From assembly GCA_023395395.1 (NCBI GenBank), contig JAEWZH010000006.1, positions 1 to 64,000 of the forward strand: a stretch of 64,000 nucleotides of DNA, written 5' to 3'. The notes beneath the pieces are model-generated. The model saw only the letters and a program-made list of their open reading frames with translations, had not been told where the DNA came from and searched no databases. Of this stretch, positions 1 to 7,383 are shown one piece after another. Each line of letters begins with the position of its first letter. The stretch's first letter is position 1. The translations under genes were made by a program, and so were the position numbers. The stretch comes from Bacteroidota bacterium. GTDB taxonomy: Bacteria > Bacteroidota > Bacteroidia > Bacteroidales > Porphyromonadaceae.

Positions 1-189
1 AAACTCTTTTTCTTTAGGTAATTCAACCCCAAAGGTACTCATCCATAAGTAAACACTCGAAACGCCAACGTTAAATTTGTCCGCAACACTGGCGACTGAA
101 CTCCCAGTATCAAGCAACTCTCGTAATCCTCGAAGTTTCAACTCTTCAGTGACAGACTGACGATACCTAATTGTTACTCGTTTCTCCAT
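1..189 (-). mobile_element. IS3-like transposase OrfA, 5' fragment at window edge
   Basis: Reading leftward from an ATG at 189, an open frame of 63 codons runs off the window edge. It encodes a basic helix-turn-helix protein starting MEKRVTIRYRQSV, followed by a segment resembling transposase helix-turn-helix domains (SVASVADKFNVGVSSVYLWM). This is the usual N-terminus of OrfA in IS3-family elements, or of a related HTH_28/HTH_Tnp protein. Only the start is visible, so neither the catalytic DDE subunit nor completeness can be judged. The IS terminus should lie between the ATG and the thi promoter; a candidate is at 208-232. The family assignment is inferred from the motif only. Confidence 0.6.
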
Positions 190-207
190 AATTTCGCTAA
201 CACAAGG

Positions 208-232
208 TGTCTACTATTTCAGGAGAGGACAT
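208..232. mobile_element. candidate IS terminus
   Basis: About 20-40 bases outside the transposase start there is a stretch that reads on the minus strand as CCTGAAATAGTAGACA with a run of C/T before it. This layout suits the left terminal inverted repeat of an IS3-type element. The other end is outside the window, so the inverted repeat cannot be matched. Confidence 0.3.
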
Positions 233-253
233 ATGGAGGAAGATTTACTGGTA

Positions 254-285
254 TTTGGTAGGGCGGGAAAAAAGGAGTAAGTTTG
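254..285 (+). promoter_or_regulatory. promoter of the thiamine operon
   Basis: A TTTG box (254-257) and a TAAGTTTG box (278-285) are separated by 20 bases, matching the Bacteroidetes TTTG-N19-21-TAnnTTTG consensus. It lies about 35 bases upstream of the TPP aptamer, so the riboswitch would sit in the 5' leader. Confidence 0.7.
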
Positions 286-321
286 CTCCTAGATTTATTT
301 GAGTAACGATTGGAGCTTTGC

Positions 322-407
322 TCCAGAGAGGGGTGCCACTAGGTATAGTGTGCTGAGAAGATACCCTTAGAACCTGATGCAGGTAATGCTGCCGTAGGAA
401 TTAGAGT
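322..407 (+). promoter_or_regulatory. TPP riboswitch (THI box)
   Basis: The conserved THI-box pieces occur in order: GAGGGGTGCC near 328, CTGAGA near 353, ACCCTTAGAACCTGAT near 363-378, TAATGC near 384 and GTAGGAA near 394. It precedes thiD, thiE, thiC and Thi4, the classic targets. A small hairpin (GGAGC/GCTCC, 312-324) lies just 5'. The expression platform is probably the long hairpin at 439-492. Confidence 0.95.
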
Positions 408-438
408 TACACGTTGCCTCTGGAGGCATCCAGCAGAT

Positions 439-492
439 ACGAGTTACGGCTACGCAGCATCCTTTGATGGATTCTACGTAGCCGTAACTCGT
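439..492 (+). promoter_or_regulatory. long hairpin after the TPP aptamer, likely expression platform
   Basis: Two perfect 16-base arms (439-454 and 477-492, beginning ACGAGTTACGG) enclose a 22-base loop holding an ATCC/GGAT mini-stem. It ends 20 bases before the thiD ATG. There is no U-run directly after it (AATTATTGATT follows), so control could act on translation or through a factor rather than by a standard intrinsic terminator. Function is inferred from position. Confidence 0.55.
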
Positions 493-512
493 AATTATTG
501 ATTAATGAACTT

Positions 513-1322
513 ATGAGATACCTTCCAACACTGACTATTGCGGGCTCGGACAGCTCTGGGGGAGCGGGTATTCAAGCAGACATCAAGACTATGTCTGCGC
601 TCGGATGCTACGCCATGTCGGTTATCACCTCGATTACTGCCCAAAATACTTGTGGTGTGAGTGCAGTGGCACCTCTTTCAGTAAATCTTGTAAAGGCACA
701 GTTGGATGCGGTATTAGAGGACATTACTCCTCTCGCTATCAAGATAGGCATGCTCTTCAGCTCCGAGATTATTCAATGCATTGCAAGTCAGTTGTCAAAA
801 TTGAATATCCCTCTAGTGATAGACCCTGTGATGGTGGCGACAAGTGGAGACTGGTTGATGGACAAAGCGGCAATAAATCACCTTATTAGTGAGCTACTCC
901 CCCTTTCGACAGTCATCACGCCCAATCTAAGTGAAGCGGAGGCTCTATCGGGAGTAAAAATTACCTCACAAAGCTCGCTTGAGAAAGCCGGAACATGGTT
1001 CCTCTCTCATGGAGCTAAAGCTGTACTAATCAAAGGTGGACATACATGGGACAAAGAGGCAACCGACTATTTATTTTACGACAAAGGCTTCAAAAGCTTT
1101 ACACACAATAGAATTGAGAGTCGTAATACCCATGGCACTGGGTGTACACTTTCGTCTGCCATCACTGCCTATCTAGCGCAAGGGTATGCCTTGCCTCAGG
1201 CAGTCGCCTTAGGAAAAGAATATTTAACTACTGCGCTACTCTCGGGGAAGGAAGTGAGCATAGGAAATGGACATGGACCAGTGGATCATTTTTTCGATCC
1301 TCACAGAAGTATCAAATTATGA
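513..1322 (+). CDS. thiD: hydroxymethylpyrimidine/phosphomethylpyrimidine kinase
   Basis: ThiD phosphorylates HMP and then HMP-P to give HMP-PP, the pyrimidine half of thiamine. The ATG at 513 gives 269 residues, the normal family size; an in-frame TTG at 498 would add five. Ribokinase-fold motifs are clear: TIAGSDSSGGAGIQAD near residue 8, IDPVMVATSGD near 105, TPNLSEAEAL, and the anion-hole signature RNTHGTGCTLSSAI near 205. First gene of the TPP-riboswitch operon; its stop overlaps the thiE start (ATGA at 1319-1322), implying translational coupling. Confidence 0.95.
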   Translation: MRYLPTLTIAGSDSSGGAGIQADIKTMSALGCYAMSVITSITAQNTCGVSAVAPLSVNLVKAQLDAVLEDITPLAIKIGMLFSSEIIQCIASQLSKLNIPLVIDPVMVATSGDWLMDKAAINHLISELLPLSTVITPNLSEAEALSGVKITSQSSLEKAGTWFLSHGAKAVLIKGGHTWDKEATDYLFYDKGFKSFTHNRIESRNTHGTGCTLSSAITAYLAQGYALPQAVALGKEYLTTALLSGKEVSIGNGHGPVDHFFDPHRSIKL

Positions 1323-1939
1323 AGGCTCTACAATTTATCACACATCAGAACAAGAGATACAGTTATCTTTCAGGTGCCTCATTAGCACTCGAGGGGGGAT
1401 GTAAGTGGATACAACTGCGTATGAAGGGGGCAACGAAAGAGGAGATATTGAAGGTGGGAAGCCCTCTTAGAGAACTCTGCACTAAGTATCGAGCGACAAT
1501 GATTATTGATGACCATGTGGAGCTGGTAAAACTGCTCAGAGCAGATGGGGTGCATCTGGGGCAAAAAGATATGCCCATCACTAACGCTCGGGAAATACTA
1601 GGTGAGGATATAATCATCGGTGGCACCGCCAACACTTTGGAAGAGATCCGAGAACTCCATAGAAGCGGTGCGGACTACGTGGGATGCGGACCATTTCGAT
1701 TTACGACCACAAAAGAGCATCTCGCCCCTACCCTTGGGCTTGTGGGCTACCAAAGACTGCTAACAGCTATGAAAGAGGAGAGAATAAATCTCCCACTTGT
1801 GGCTATCGGTGGAATCACGGGGGTGGATATCCGACCACTAATGGAGCTTGGGATATCAGGAATTGCACTTAGTAGTACAGTGCTAAATGCAGCTGATCCG
1901 ACTAGGGAAGTGAAGAAAATACTAAACGAAATAAAGTGA
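1319..1939 (+). CDS. thiE: thiamine-phosphate synthase
   Basis: ThiE joins HMP-PP to the thiazole phosphate to make thiamine monophosphate. The start is the ATG overlapping the thiD stop, giving 206 residues beginning MKALQFITHQ; the open frame continues upstream but that part is only out-of-frame thiD sequence. TIM-barrel motifs are present: QLRMKGA (pyrophosphate/substrate loop), IIDDHVELVKLLRADGVHLG, GADYVGCGPFRFTTTK, and VAIGGITG near the C-terminal phosphate site. A second ThiE-like protein lies at 4348; this copy keeps the full set of motifs and is the likely true synthase. Confidence 0.95.
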   Translation: MKALQFITHQNKRYSYLSGASLALEGGCKWIQLRMKGATKEEILKVGSPLRELCTKYRATMIIDDHVELVKLLRADGVHLGQKDMPITNAREILGEDIIIGGTANTLEEIRELHRSGADYVGCGPFRFTTTKEHLAPTLGLVGYQRLLTAMKEERINLPLVAIGGITGVDIRPLMELGISGIALSSTVLNAADPTREVKKILNEIK

Positions 1940-1941
1940 CT

Positions 1942-3510
1942 ATGAAGCAAGATTTTAAGATCAGCTACCCTAATTCGGAGAAGATCTACCTCTCAGGTAA
2001 GCTCTTCCCTGAAATAAGGGTGGGAATGAGAAAAATCAATCAACTACCAACCGTAACTAAGGATGGTACGAGGAGAGATAACCCTCCTGTGATTGTGTAC
2101 GACACGAGTGGTGCCTATAGCGATCCTAATGTGACTATTGACTTAGAAAAGGGGCTACCCGAGATACGCCGACCATGGCTCGAAGGACGTGAGCATACAC
2201 AGCTCTACTACGCCAAGCAAGGTATCATTACACCTGAGATGGAGTATGTAGCTATCAGGGAGAATATGAACTGTGAGGAGCAGGGAATTGAGACTTACAT
2301 TACCCCTGAGTACGTGCGTTCTGAGGTAGCAGCAGGGAGAGCAGTAATCCCAGCCAATCATAAGCACCCCGAGGCGGAGCCGATGATTATTGGCACTAAT
2401 TTTCTCGTAAAGATTAATACCAATATCGGAAATTCGACTATGGGTTCTAGCATTAAAGAAGAGGTAGAGAAAGCTATCTGGAGCTGTAAATGGGGCGGCG
2501 ATACGGTAATGGATCTCTCTACTGGAGAAAATATCTCGGAGACCCGTGAATGGATCCTTAGGAATAGCCCAGTACCTGTGGGCACGGTACCCATATATCA
2601 AGCGTTGGAAAAGGTAAAGGGCAGAATAGAAAATCTCTCATGGGAGGTATTTAGAGATACACTACAGGAGCAGTGTGAGCAGGGAGTAGACTACTTCACG
2701 ATACACTGCGGTATACGACTACAAAATATCCACCTCGCAGATAAGCGACTTACTGGCATCGTAAGTAGGGGCGGTAGCATCATCTCAAAATGGTGCGAAG
2801 TCAACAATGAAGAGAGCTTTCTATACAGCCACTTCAACGACATCTGCGACATTTGTCGCAAATATGATGTGGCTCTTTCGCTCGGTGATGGTCTGAGACC
2901 AGGCTCGACTTTTGATGCCAATGATGAAGCCCAGTTTGCCGAATTAGATACGATGGGCGAACTAGTGGAGCGGGCTTGGGCGAAGGATGTACAGGTATTC
3001 ATAGAAGGGCCTGGACACGTCCCGATGCATAAGATCAAGGAAAATATGAAGCGACAGATAGAGAAGTGCCATGGTGCGCCTTTCTATACCCTCGGTCCTA
3101 TCGTCACCGATATTGCACCGGCTTACGACCATATCACAAGCGCTATCGGAGCATCGATAATCGGCTGGTATGGGACAGCAATGCTATGCTATGTCACACC
3201 GATGGAGCACCTAGGACTTCCCGATAAAGAGGATGTCCGCACCGGCGTAGTGACCTATAAGATTGCTGCACACGCAGCAGACCTCGCAAAGCGACATCCT
3301 GCTGCCTCAATCCGAGACAATGCACTAAGCAAGGCGAGATACGAATTTAGATGGAAGGATCAGTTTAACCTCTCTCTAGATCCGGAGAAGGCAGTGGAGT
3401 ACTACCGCAGGAGCAATCCTGTAGATGCCCGCTTCTGCTCTATGTGTGGCCCCAACTTTTGTGCTATGAGGATTAGTCAGACAATAGATGATAAATGTAA
3501 CAACAAATAA
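1942..3510 (+). CDS. thiC: phosphomethylpyrimidine synthase (radical SAM)
   Basis: ThiC converts aminoimidazole ribotide to HMP-P. The C-terminal CSMCGPNFC supplies the unusual CX2CX4C ligand set for the 4Fe-4S cluster. Other family blocks include NFLVKINTNIGNS, MDLSTGENI, PVGTVPIYQAL, DYFTIHCGI, RGGSI and EGPGHVPM. About 522 residues, shorter than many ThiC because the variable N-terminal domain is reduced. The ATG at 1942 follows the thiE stop at once; an in-frame GTG at 1936 overlaps that stop and could be used instead. Third gene of the TPP-riboswitch operon. Confidence 0.96.
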   Translation: MKQDFKISYPNSEKIYLSGKLFPEIRVGMRKINQLPTVTKDGTRRDNPPVIVYDTSGAYSDPNVTIDLEKGLPEIRRPWLEGREHTQLYYAKQGIITPEMEYVAIRENMNCEEQGIETYITPEYVRSEVAAGRAVIPANHKHPEAEPMIIGTNFLVKINTNIGNSTMGSSIKEEVEKAIWSCKWGGDTVMDLSTGENISETREWILRNSPVPVGTVPIYQALEKVKGRIENLSWEVFRDTLQEQCEQGVDYFTIHCGIRLQNIHLADKRLTGIVSRGGSIISKWCEVNNEESFLYSHFNDICDICRKYDVALSLGDGLRPGSTFDANDEAQFAELDTMGELVERAWAKDVQVFIEGPGHVPMHKIKENMKRQIEKCHGAPFYTLGPIVTDIAPAYDHITSAIGASIIGWYGTAMLCYVTPMEHLGLPDKEDVRTGVVTYKIAAHAADLAKRHPAASIRDNALSKARYEFRWKDQFNLSLDPEKAVEYYRRSNPVDARFCSMCGPNFCAMRISQTIDDKCNNK

Positions 3511-3522
3511 TAAAGGGAATTT

Positions 3523-4293
3523 ATGATTGAAAAGAAAGTATCTGAGGGGATTATTACCCGCTATTTTGAGAAGCTGAATGACTGCCTCGATCTAGATGTC
3601 GCAATTGTAGGCGGTGGACCATCAGGTATCATTGCCGCCTATTATCTCGCAAAGGCTGGGCTAAAGGTGGCTCAGTTTGATCGCAAGCTCTCTCCCGGAG
3701 GTGGGATGTGGGGAGGAGCTATGATGTTCAATGAAATTGTCTTCCAAGAAGAAGCATTGGACATTGTAAAAGAGTTGGAAATCAATTATACTCCGTATAC
3801 CGACAACCTTTACACCATGGACTCAGTAGAGAGTACCGCGGCTCTGGTCTATAGGGCTGTACATGCTGGCGCAAAGATATTTAATTGCTACACGGTGGAG
3901 GATGTGGTATATAAGGAGGACAAAGTAAGTGGCGTAGTGGTCAATTGGACACCGGTACTACGAGAGGGAATGCACGTAGATCCTCTCAATATTATGGCTA
4001 AGTGTGTTATCGATGGTACTGGTCACGATAGTGAGATTTGTCGTGTAGTTGCCAAGAAGAATGGTGCCACCCTCAATACGACAACTGGGAGTGTAGTAGG
4101 TGAGCGTTCTCTCGACGTAATCACCGGAGAAAAGATGGTGGTAGAAGGGACTAAGGAGATCTATCCGGGGCTATATGTGTGTGGTATGGCCTCTTCAGCT
4201 GTTTATGGCACACCTCGCATGGGTCCTATCTTCGGTGGGATGATGCTGAGCGGTAAGAAGGTAGCCGACTTGATTATCTGTGAACTAAAATAA
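3523..4293 (+). CDS. thi4: Thi4-family thiazole synthase (ribose-1,5-bisphosphate isomerase-like), non-Cys type
   Basis: Thi4 builds the ADP-thiazole moiety from NAD and glycine. The 256-residue protein has the dinucleotide-binding VAIVGGGPSGIIAAYYLAKAG (residues 26-46), SPGGGMWGGAMMF near 58, and the C-terminal RMGPIFGGMMLSG. In yeast Thi4 a cysteine in the block after GHD donates its sulfur in a suicide reaction; here the block reads GHDSEICRVVAKK and the aligned residue is Val176, so this should be a catalytic, sulfide-using type as described for anaerobes and archaea. No thiG, thiH, thiS or thiF is present in the operon, consistent with Thi4 replacing them. Confidence 0.9.
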   Translation: MIEKKVSEGIITRYFEKLNDCLDLDVAIVGGGPSGIIAAYYLAKAGLKVAQFDRKLSPGGGMWGGAMMFNEIVFQEEALDIVKELEINYTPYTDNLYTMDSVESTAALVYRAVHAGAKIFNCYTVEDVVYKEDKVSGVVVNWTPVLREGMHVDPLNIMAKCVIDGTGHDSEICRVVAKKNGATLNTTTGSVVGERSLDVITGEKMVVEGTKEIYPGLYVCGMASSAVYGTPRMGPIFGGMMLSGKKVADLIICELK

Positions 4294-4301
4294 TACGCGA
4301 C

Positions 4302-4338
4302 ATGGGGAGTAGTGTAGATCGCTCTACTCCCCATTTTT
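4302..4338 (+). terminator. hairpin with U-run after thi4
   Basis: An 11-bp perfect stem (ATGGGGAGTAG, 4302-4312, with 4324-4334) is followed by TTTTTATT. It is a good intrinsic terminator placed after Thi4 and just before the TenI-like gene, so the latter is probably expressed by read-through or from its own weak promoter. Confidence 0.8.
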
Positions 4339-4347
4339 ATTATCCCT

Positions 4348-4908
4348 ATGAAAGTAATAGTATTGACCTATTCTACCCCCATTCCCTCAGAGCAGGTGAT
4401 TATCAAGAGAATTATTGCAGAGGGAATTCATCGGCTGCACCTACGAAGACCCAATTGGAATATTGAGGAAACAAGAGCTTTCCTTGATGGTTTTTCTGCC
4501 GATGAACTAAGTCGAATAGTGCTTCATGACCATCATCAGCTAGCACATGAGTATCCTATTGGTGGTATTCACTTCAATAGGCGTAATCCATTTACACCTC
4601 AAGACTGCCTACCCTGTTCCATCTCTTGCCATACATTAGACGAGGTAAAAGCATACAAACCGCAGGTAGACTACCTATTCCTAAGTCCAATATTCAATAG
4701 TATCTCTAAGATAGGTTATAGGTCTGCATTTACCATAGAGGAATTGTGTAAAGCCGGTGACTTAATAGACCGGAAGGTGTTTGCACTTGGAGGGATATCC
4801 CCAGACAAGCTACCTGAAATCCATACAATCCCTTTTGGTGGAGTCGCTCTACTCGGCGACTTTTGGAAACATGCCAATTCTCTCAATTACATTAGGAATT
4901 ATCTGTAA
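4348..4908 (+). CDS. TenI/ThiE-like protein, possible thiazole tautomerase
   Basis: A 186-residue TIM-barrel protein of the thiamine-phosphate synthase family. Recognisable but diverged blocks: RLHLRRPNW, IVLHDHHQLAHEYPIGGIHFNRRN, DYLFLSPIFNSISK, VFALGGISPDK and GGVALLGDF. Compared with the ThiE at 1319 it lacks the DDH-type metal motif and the canonical synthase loops, as TenI proteins do. TenI in Bacillus is a thiazole tautomerase working after ThiG; with Thi4 the need is less obvious. It lies just beyond the operon hairpin on the same strand. Alternative: a salvage-related ThiE paralog. Confidence 0.7.
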   Translation: MKVIVLTYSTPIPSEQVIIKRIIAEGIHRLHLRRPNWNIEETRAFLDGFSADELSRIVLHDHHQLAHEYPIGGIHFNRRNPFTPQDCLPCSISCHTLDEVKAYKPQVDYLFLSPIFNSISKIGYRSAFTIEELCKAGDLIDRKVFALGGISPDKLPEIHTIPFGGVALLGDFWKHANSLNYIRNYL

Positions 4909-4961
4909 CTTTGCGGCAAGAAAAAAGAGACACCACTATTGCCAGTGATGCCTCTACAGTG

Positions 4962-5033
4962 TAGCCCCGACGGGAATCGAACCCATATCTAAAGTTTAGG
5001 AAACTTTTGTTCTATCCGTTGAACTACAGGGCC
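4962..5033 (-). tRNA. tRNA-Arg (anticodon CCT)
   Basis: The minus strand folds as a full cloverleaf of 72 bases: 7-bp acceptor, D-arm GTTC/GAAC, anticodon loop TTCCTAA giving CCT, T-loop TTCGATT with a 5-bp stem, discriminator A. No CCA is encoded. It decodes AGG. Its promoter lies to the right, at 5051-5081. Confidence 0.92.
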
Positions 5034-5050
5034 GGATTCTAAACGTGGTG

Positions 5051-5081
5051 CAAACTTACTACATTTTTGGCTTATATGCAA
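5051..5081 (-). promoter_or_regulatory. promoter of tRNA-Arg
   Basis: On the minus strand TAAGTTTG (5051-5058) lies 20 bases from a TTG (5079-5081), a good Bacteroidetes pair, ending about 17 bases before the tRNA. The upstream box lies inside the first codons of the divergent glycosyltransferase gene. Confidence 0.65.
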
Positions 5082-5813
5082 GGAACAAAGAGAATAAGTG
5101 TGGTCACTATCTGCTACAATGCCTACGAAGAGCTACAGCACACTCTGAAGTCTGTAGCAGTGCAAGACTACCCTCACATAGAATATATCGTAGTGGATGG
5201 CGCATCAAAGGATGATTCTCATAAACTCTTTGAGGAGTACAGAGCACACATTGATGTGCTCATCTCTGAACCAGATAACGGAATCTACGATGCTATGAAT
5301 AAGGGCATCAAGGTAGCGACTGGTGACTATATCTGCTTTATGAATGCAGGAGATACTTTCCACTCGCCTACCACTCTTTCCAAAGTATTTGCCCAAGTAG
5401 GAGACAACTCGCCAGACATTATCTATGGCGAGACAGATCTAGTGGATGTCCAGCGCAACTTCATCAGACATCGACGCCTTTCTGCTCCTCAGACACTGAC
5501 AAAGGAGAGCTTCCTGAGGGGAATGCTTGTTTGTCATCAATCTTTCTATCCACGTAGAGACTTAGTTCCGCTTTACAATCTCTCCTATCGCTTTTCTAGT
5601 GACTATGACTGGTGTATCCGTATCCTGAAGAAGAGCAGACACAATCACAATGCCCACCTCGTACTCACCGACTATCTTTCAGAAGGGGTCACAACGCAAA
5701 ACCACAGAGCATCCCTCCTAGAGCGCTTTCATGTCATGAGACGACACTACGGGTTCACTCGTACCCTCCTCTCACACCTCTACATATTCATCCGAAGCTT
5801 GATAAAAAGATAG
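5076..5813 (+). CDS. glycosyltransferase family 2
   Basis: A 245-residue GT-A enzyme that transfers a sugar from a nucleotide donor, probably in surface glycan or LPS synthesis. Motifs: VVTICYNAYEELQHTLKSV at the N-terminus, EYIVVDGASKDDS, SEPDNGIYDAMNKGI, and FMNAGDTF where the DXD-type metal site lies (here NAGD). No membrane segment is evident. The ATG at 5076 is preferred; TTG at 5067 would add three residues. It stands alone, divergent from tRNA-Arg and converging on tonB. The substrate cannot be read from the sequence. Confidence 0.88.
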   Translation: MQGTKRISVVTICYNAYEELQHTLKSVAVQDYPHIEYIVVDGASKDDSHKLFEEYRAHIDVLISEPDNGIYDAMNKGIKVATGDYICFMNAGDTFHSPTTLSKVFAQVGDNSPDIIYGETDLVDVQRNFIRHRRLSAPQTLTKESFLRGMLVCHQSFYPRRDLVPLYNLSYRFSSDYDWCIRILKKSRHNHNAHLVLTDYLSEGVTTQNHRASLLERFHVMRRHYGFTRTLLSHLYIFIRSLIKR

Positions 5814-5848
5814 CCGTGACACCTCTTGGGCACCACGGCTATCTTTTT
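5804..5848. terminator. bidirectional terminator between glycosyltransferase and tonB
   Basis: A 15-bp perfect stem (AAAAAGATAGCCGTG, 5804-5818, with 5834-5848) gives A-runs and T-runs on both sides, serving both convergent genes. The glycosyltransferase stop codon lies in the left arm. Confidence 0.85.
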
Positions 5849-5867
5849 CTTGTCTAATCTCTCAGTA

Positions 5868-6566
5868 TTACTGGAGTCGGAATTGTACTGGAAGTGTAAA
5901 ACGAGCGCGTACAGGCTTACCTGTCTGCATACCGGGCTTCCACTTAGGCATATTCTTTACCACACGTACAGCCTCCTTATCAAGGTTAGGGTCTACACCA
6001 CGAGCAATTTGGACATTGGAAATCGATCCATTAGGCTCAACCACAAATGATACCATCACACGACCTTGAATATTATTCTCAGCTGCGATTGGTGGGTATT
6101 GCACATTTTTTTGAAGCCACTTCATCATCTCTGCTTGACCACCTGGGAATTCAGGCATTTCCTCAAGATACTCGAAAATGTGATCCTCAGCTACCTCTTC
6201 ACGGCTACGTTGGGTAGGAGCTGGAGGGGTAAAAGTCTGCTGAAGCTTATTAGCAGCATCATCCACAGACACAATCTGGACGTCTGCAACCTTTACATCA
6301 TCCTCAACGATAGTCAGCTCCTCTACTACCACCTCTTGCTGAATCTCTGGCTCTGGAAGAGGCTGTTGTTCATCTTGAGGCGTAATCTGAATATCCTCAA
6401 TCTCTTCGATGACGAAATCTGTCGAAATCTCCCCTACAGTAATCTCCTTATTACCCCATTCAAAGGCAACAAAGACAGTAGCCAAAGCAACGACCAAACC
6501 CATCAAAAAGAATAGACCCTTGCCTCTCTCCAGATTTGCTCTATCCGTCTTCTTTTTTTGTGTCAT
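5868..6566 (-). CDS. tonB: energy transducer TonB
   Basis: A 232-residue inner-membrane protein that passes proton-motive force to outer-membrane receptors such as the one at 39784. It has a basic N-terminus, one membrane helix (about residues 17-35, FFLMGLVVALATVFVAFEW), an acidic Pro/Glu-rich periplasmic linker (about 45-120), and the C-terminal TonB domain with PEFPGGQAEMMKWLQKNVQYP and GRVMVSFVVEPNGSI. The FPGG signature is typical of Bacteroidetes TonB proteins. ExbB/ExbD are not in this neighbourhood. A promoter lies at 6650-6679. Confidence 0.93.
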   Translation of the reverse strand: MTQKKKTDRANLERGKGLFFLMGLVVALATVFVAFEWGNKEITVGEISTDFVIEEIEDIQITPQDEQQPLPEPEIQQEVVVEELTIVEDDVKVADVQIVSVDDAANKLQQTFTPPAPTQRSREEVAEDHIFEYLEEMPEFPGGQAEMMKWLQKNVQYPPIAAENNIQGRVMVSFVVEPNGSISNVQIARGVDPNLDKEAVRVVKNMPKWKPGMQTGKPVRARFTLPVQFRLQ

Positions 6567-6649
6567 AATCTGTTCTGTCTTAGTATATTGTAATCAGTTT
6601 CTATCAACCCCTACAAAGTGCCCACTACCTACAGCAGGCTCTCACACCA

Positions 6650-6679
6650 CAAATGTACACAATTTATTGATATTTCCAA
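6650..6679 (-). promoter_or_regulatory. promoter of tonB
   Basis: Minus strand TACATTTG (6650-6657) with TTG (6677-6679) and a 19-base spacer. The leader to the tonB ATG is about 75 bases. Confidence 0.65.
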
Positions 6680-6696
6680 CTCTTTTAATGGTATTA

Positions 6697-7380
6697 TTAT
6701 CTCCGACCGCTATAAATCGACAAATAATAGAGAAGTGTAGCTATCGAACCAATAGCAGCGGCGAAATAAGTATAGGCTGCGCTTCTCAGTGCAGTAGCAG
6801 CCATCGGTTGTTGTTCGTAGCTTGTCACCCTATTTTGCTCCAACCATGCCAGAGCTCTCCTACTCGCATCGACCTCTACCGGGAGTGTCACGATACTAAA
6901 AAGTGTAGTCAGTGCAAATAGTATGATCCCCGCAAGCAGCAATTGAGGGAAAGTTTTTACAAGGAATATCCCTGCAATCAATACCCACTGCACGATATTG
7001 GAAGAAAACTGCACTACTGGTACCAGTGCAGATCTCATCTTGAGTGGTGCGTAGCCTACAGCATGTTGTATAGCATGCCCTGTCTCGTGTGCTGCTACCG
7101 CTGCTGCCATCACGCTATTGGAGTTGTAAACCGGTTCACTCAGATTGATTGTACGGCTAGCAGGATTATAGTGATCAGTCAATTGTCCAGCAGTTGAAAT
7201 CACTTGTACATCGGTAATCCCATGTTCCCGTAGCATCCGCTCAGCCACTTCCCTCCCCGTGAGCCCACTATCTAGACGAACTTGTGAGAACTTCTTAAAC
7301 TTGCTCTTGAGATTCCACTGGACAAGCATGCCCAGTATCATCACCCCAAACATCAACATATATGCCACTGGTATTCCCAT
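6697..7380 (-). CDS. membrane zinc metallopeptidase, YugP-like
   Basis: A 227-residue membrane protease of the Zn_peptidase_2 family. It has an N-terminal membrane helix (about 3-20), the zinc-binding HETGH (HExxH) preceded by VMAAAVAAHE near residue 90, a further Glu/Asp-rich block LPVEVDASRRALAWLE near 170, and hydrophobic helices at about 120-165 and 200-220. The HxxxH spacing and the EVDAS block match the family, whose substrates are poorly known. It follows purA by three bases, so it is co-transcribed with it. Confidence 0.88.
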   Translation of the reverse strand: MGIPVAYMLMFGVMILGMLVQWNLKSKFKKFSQVRLDSGLTGREVAERMLREHGITDVQVISTAGQLTDHYNPASRTINLSEPVYNSNSVMAAAVAAHETGHAIQHAVGYAPLKMRSALVPVVQFSSNIVQWVLIAGIFLVKTFPQLLLAGIILFALTTLFSIVTLPVEVDASRRALAWLEQNRVTSYEQQPMAATALRSAAYTYFAAAIGSIATLLYYLSIYSGRR

Positions 7381-7383
7381 ATA

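Noticed and set aside
2155..2601. 148-codon frame antisense to thiC
   Set aside because: Inside thiC with no start signal or family similarity.
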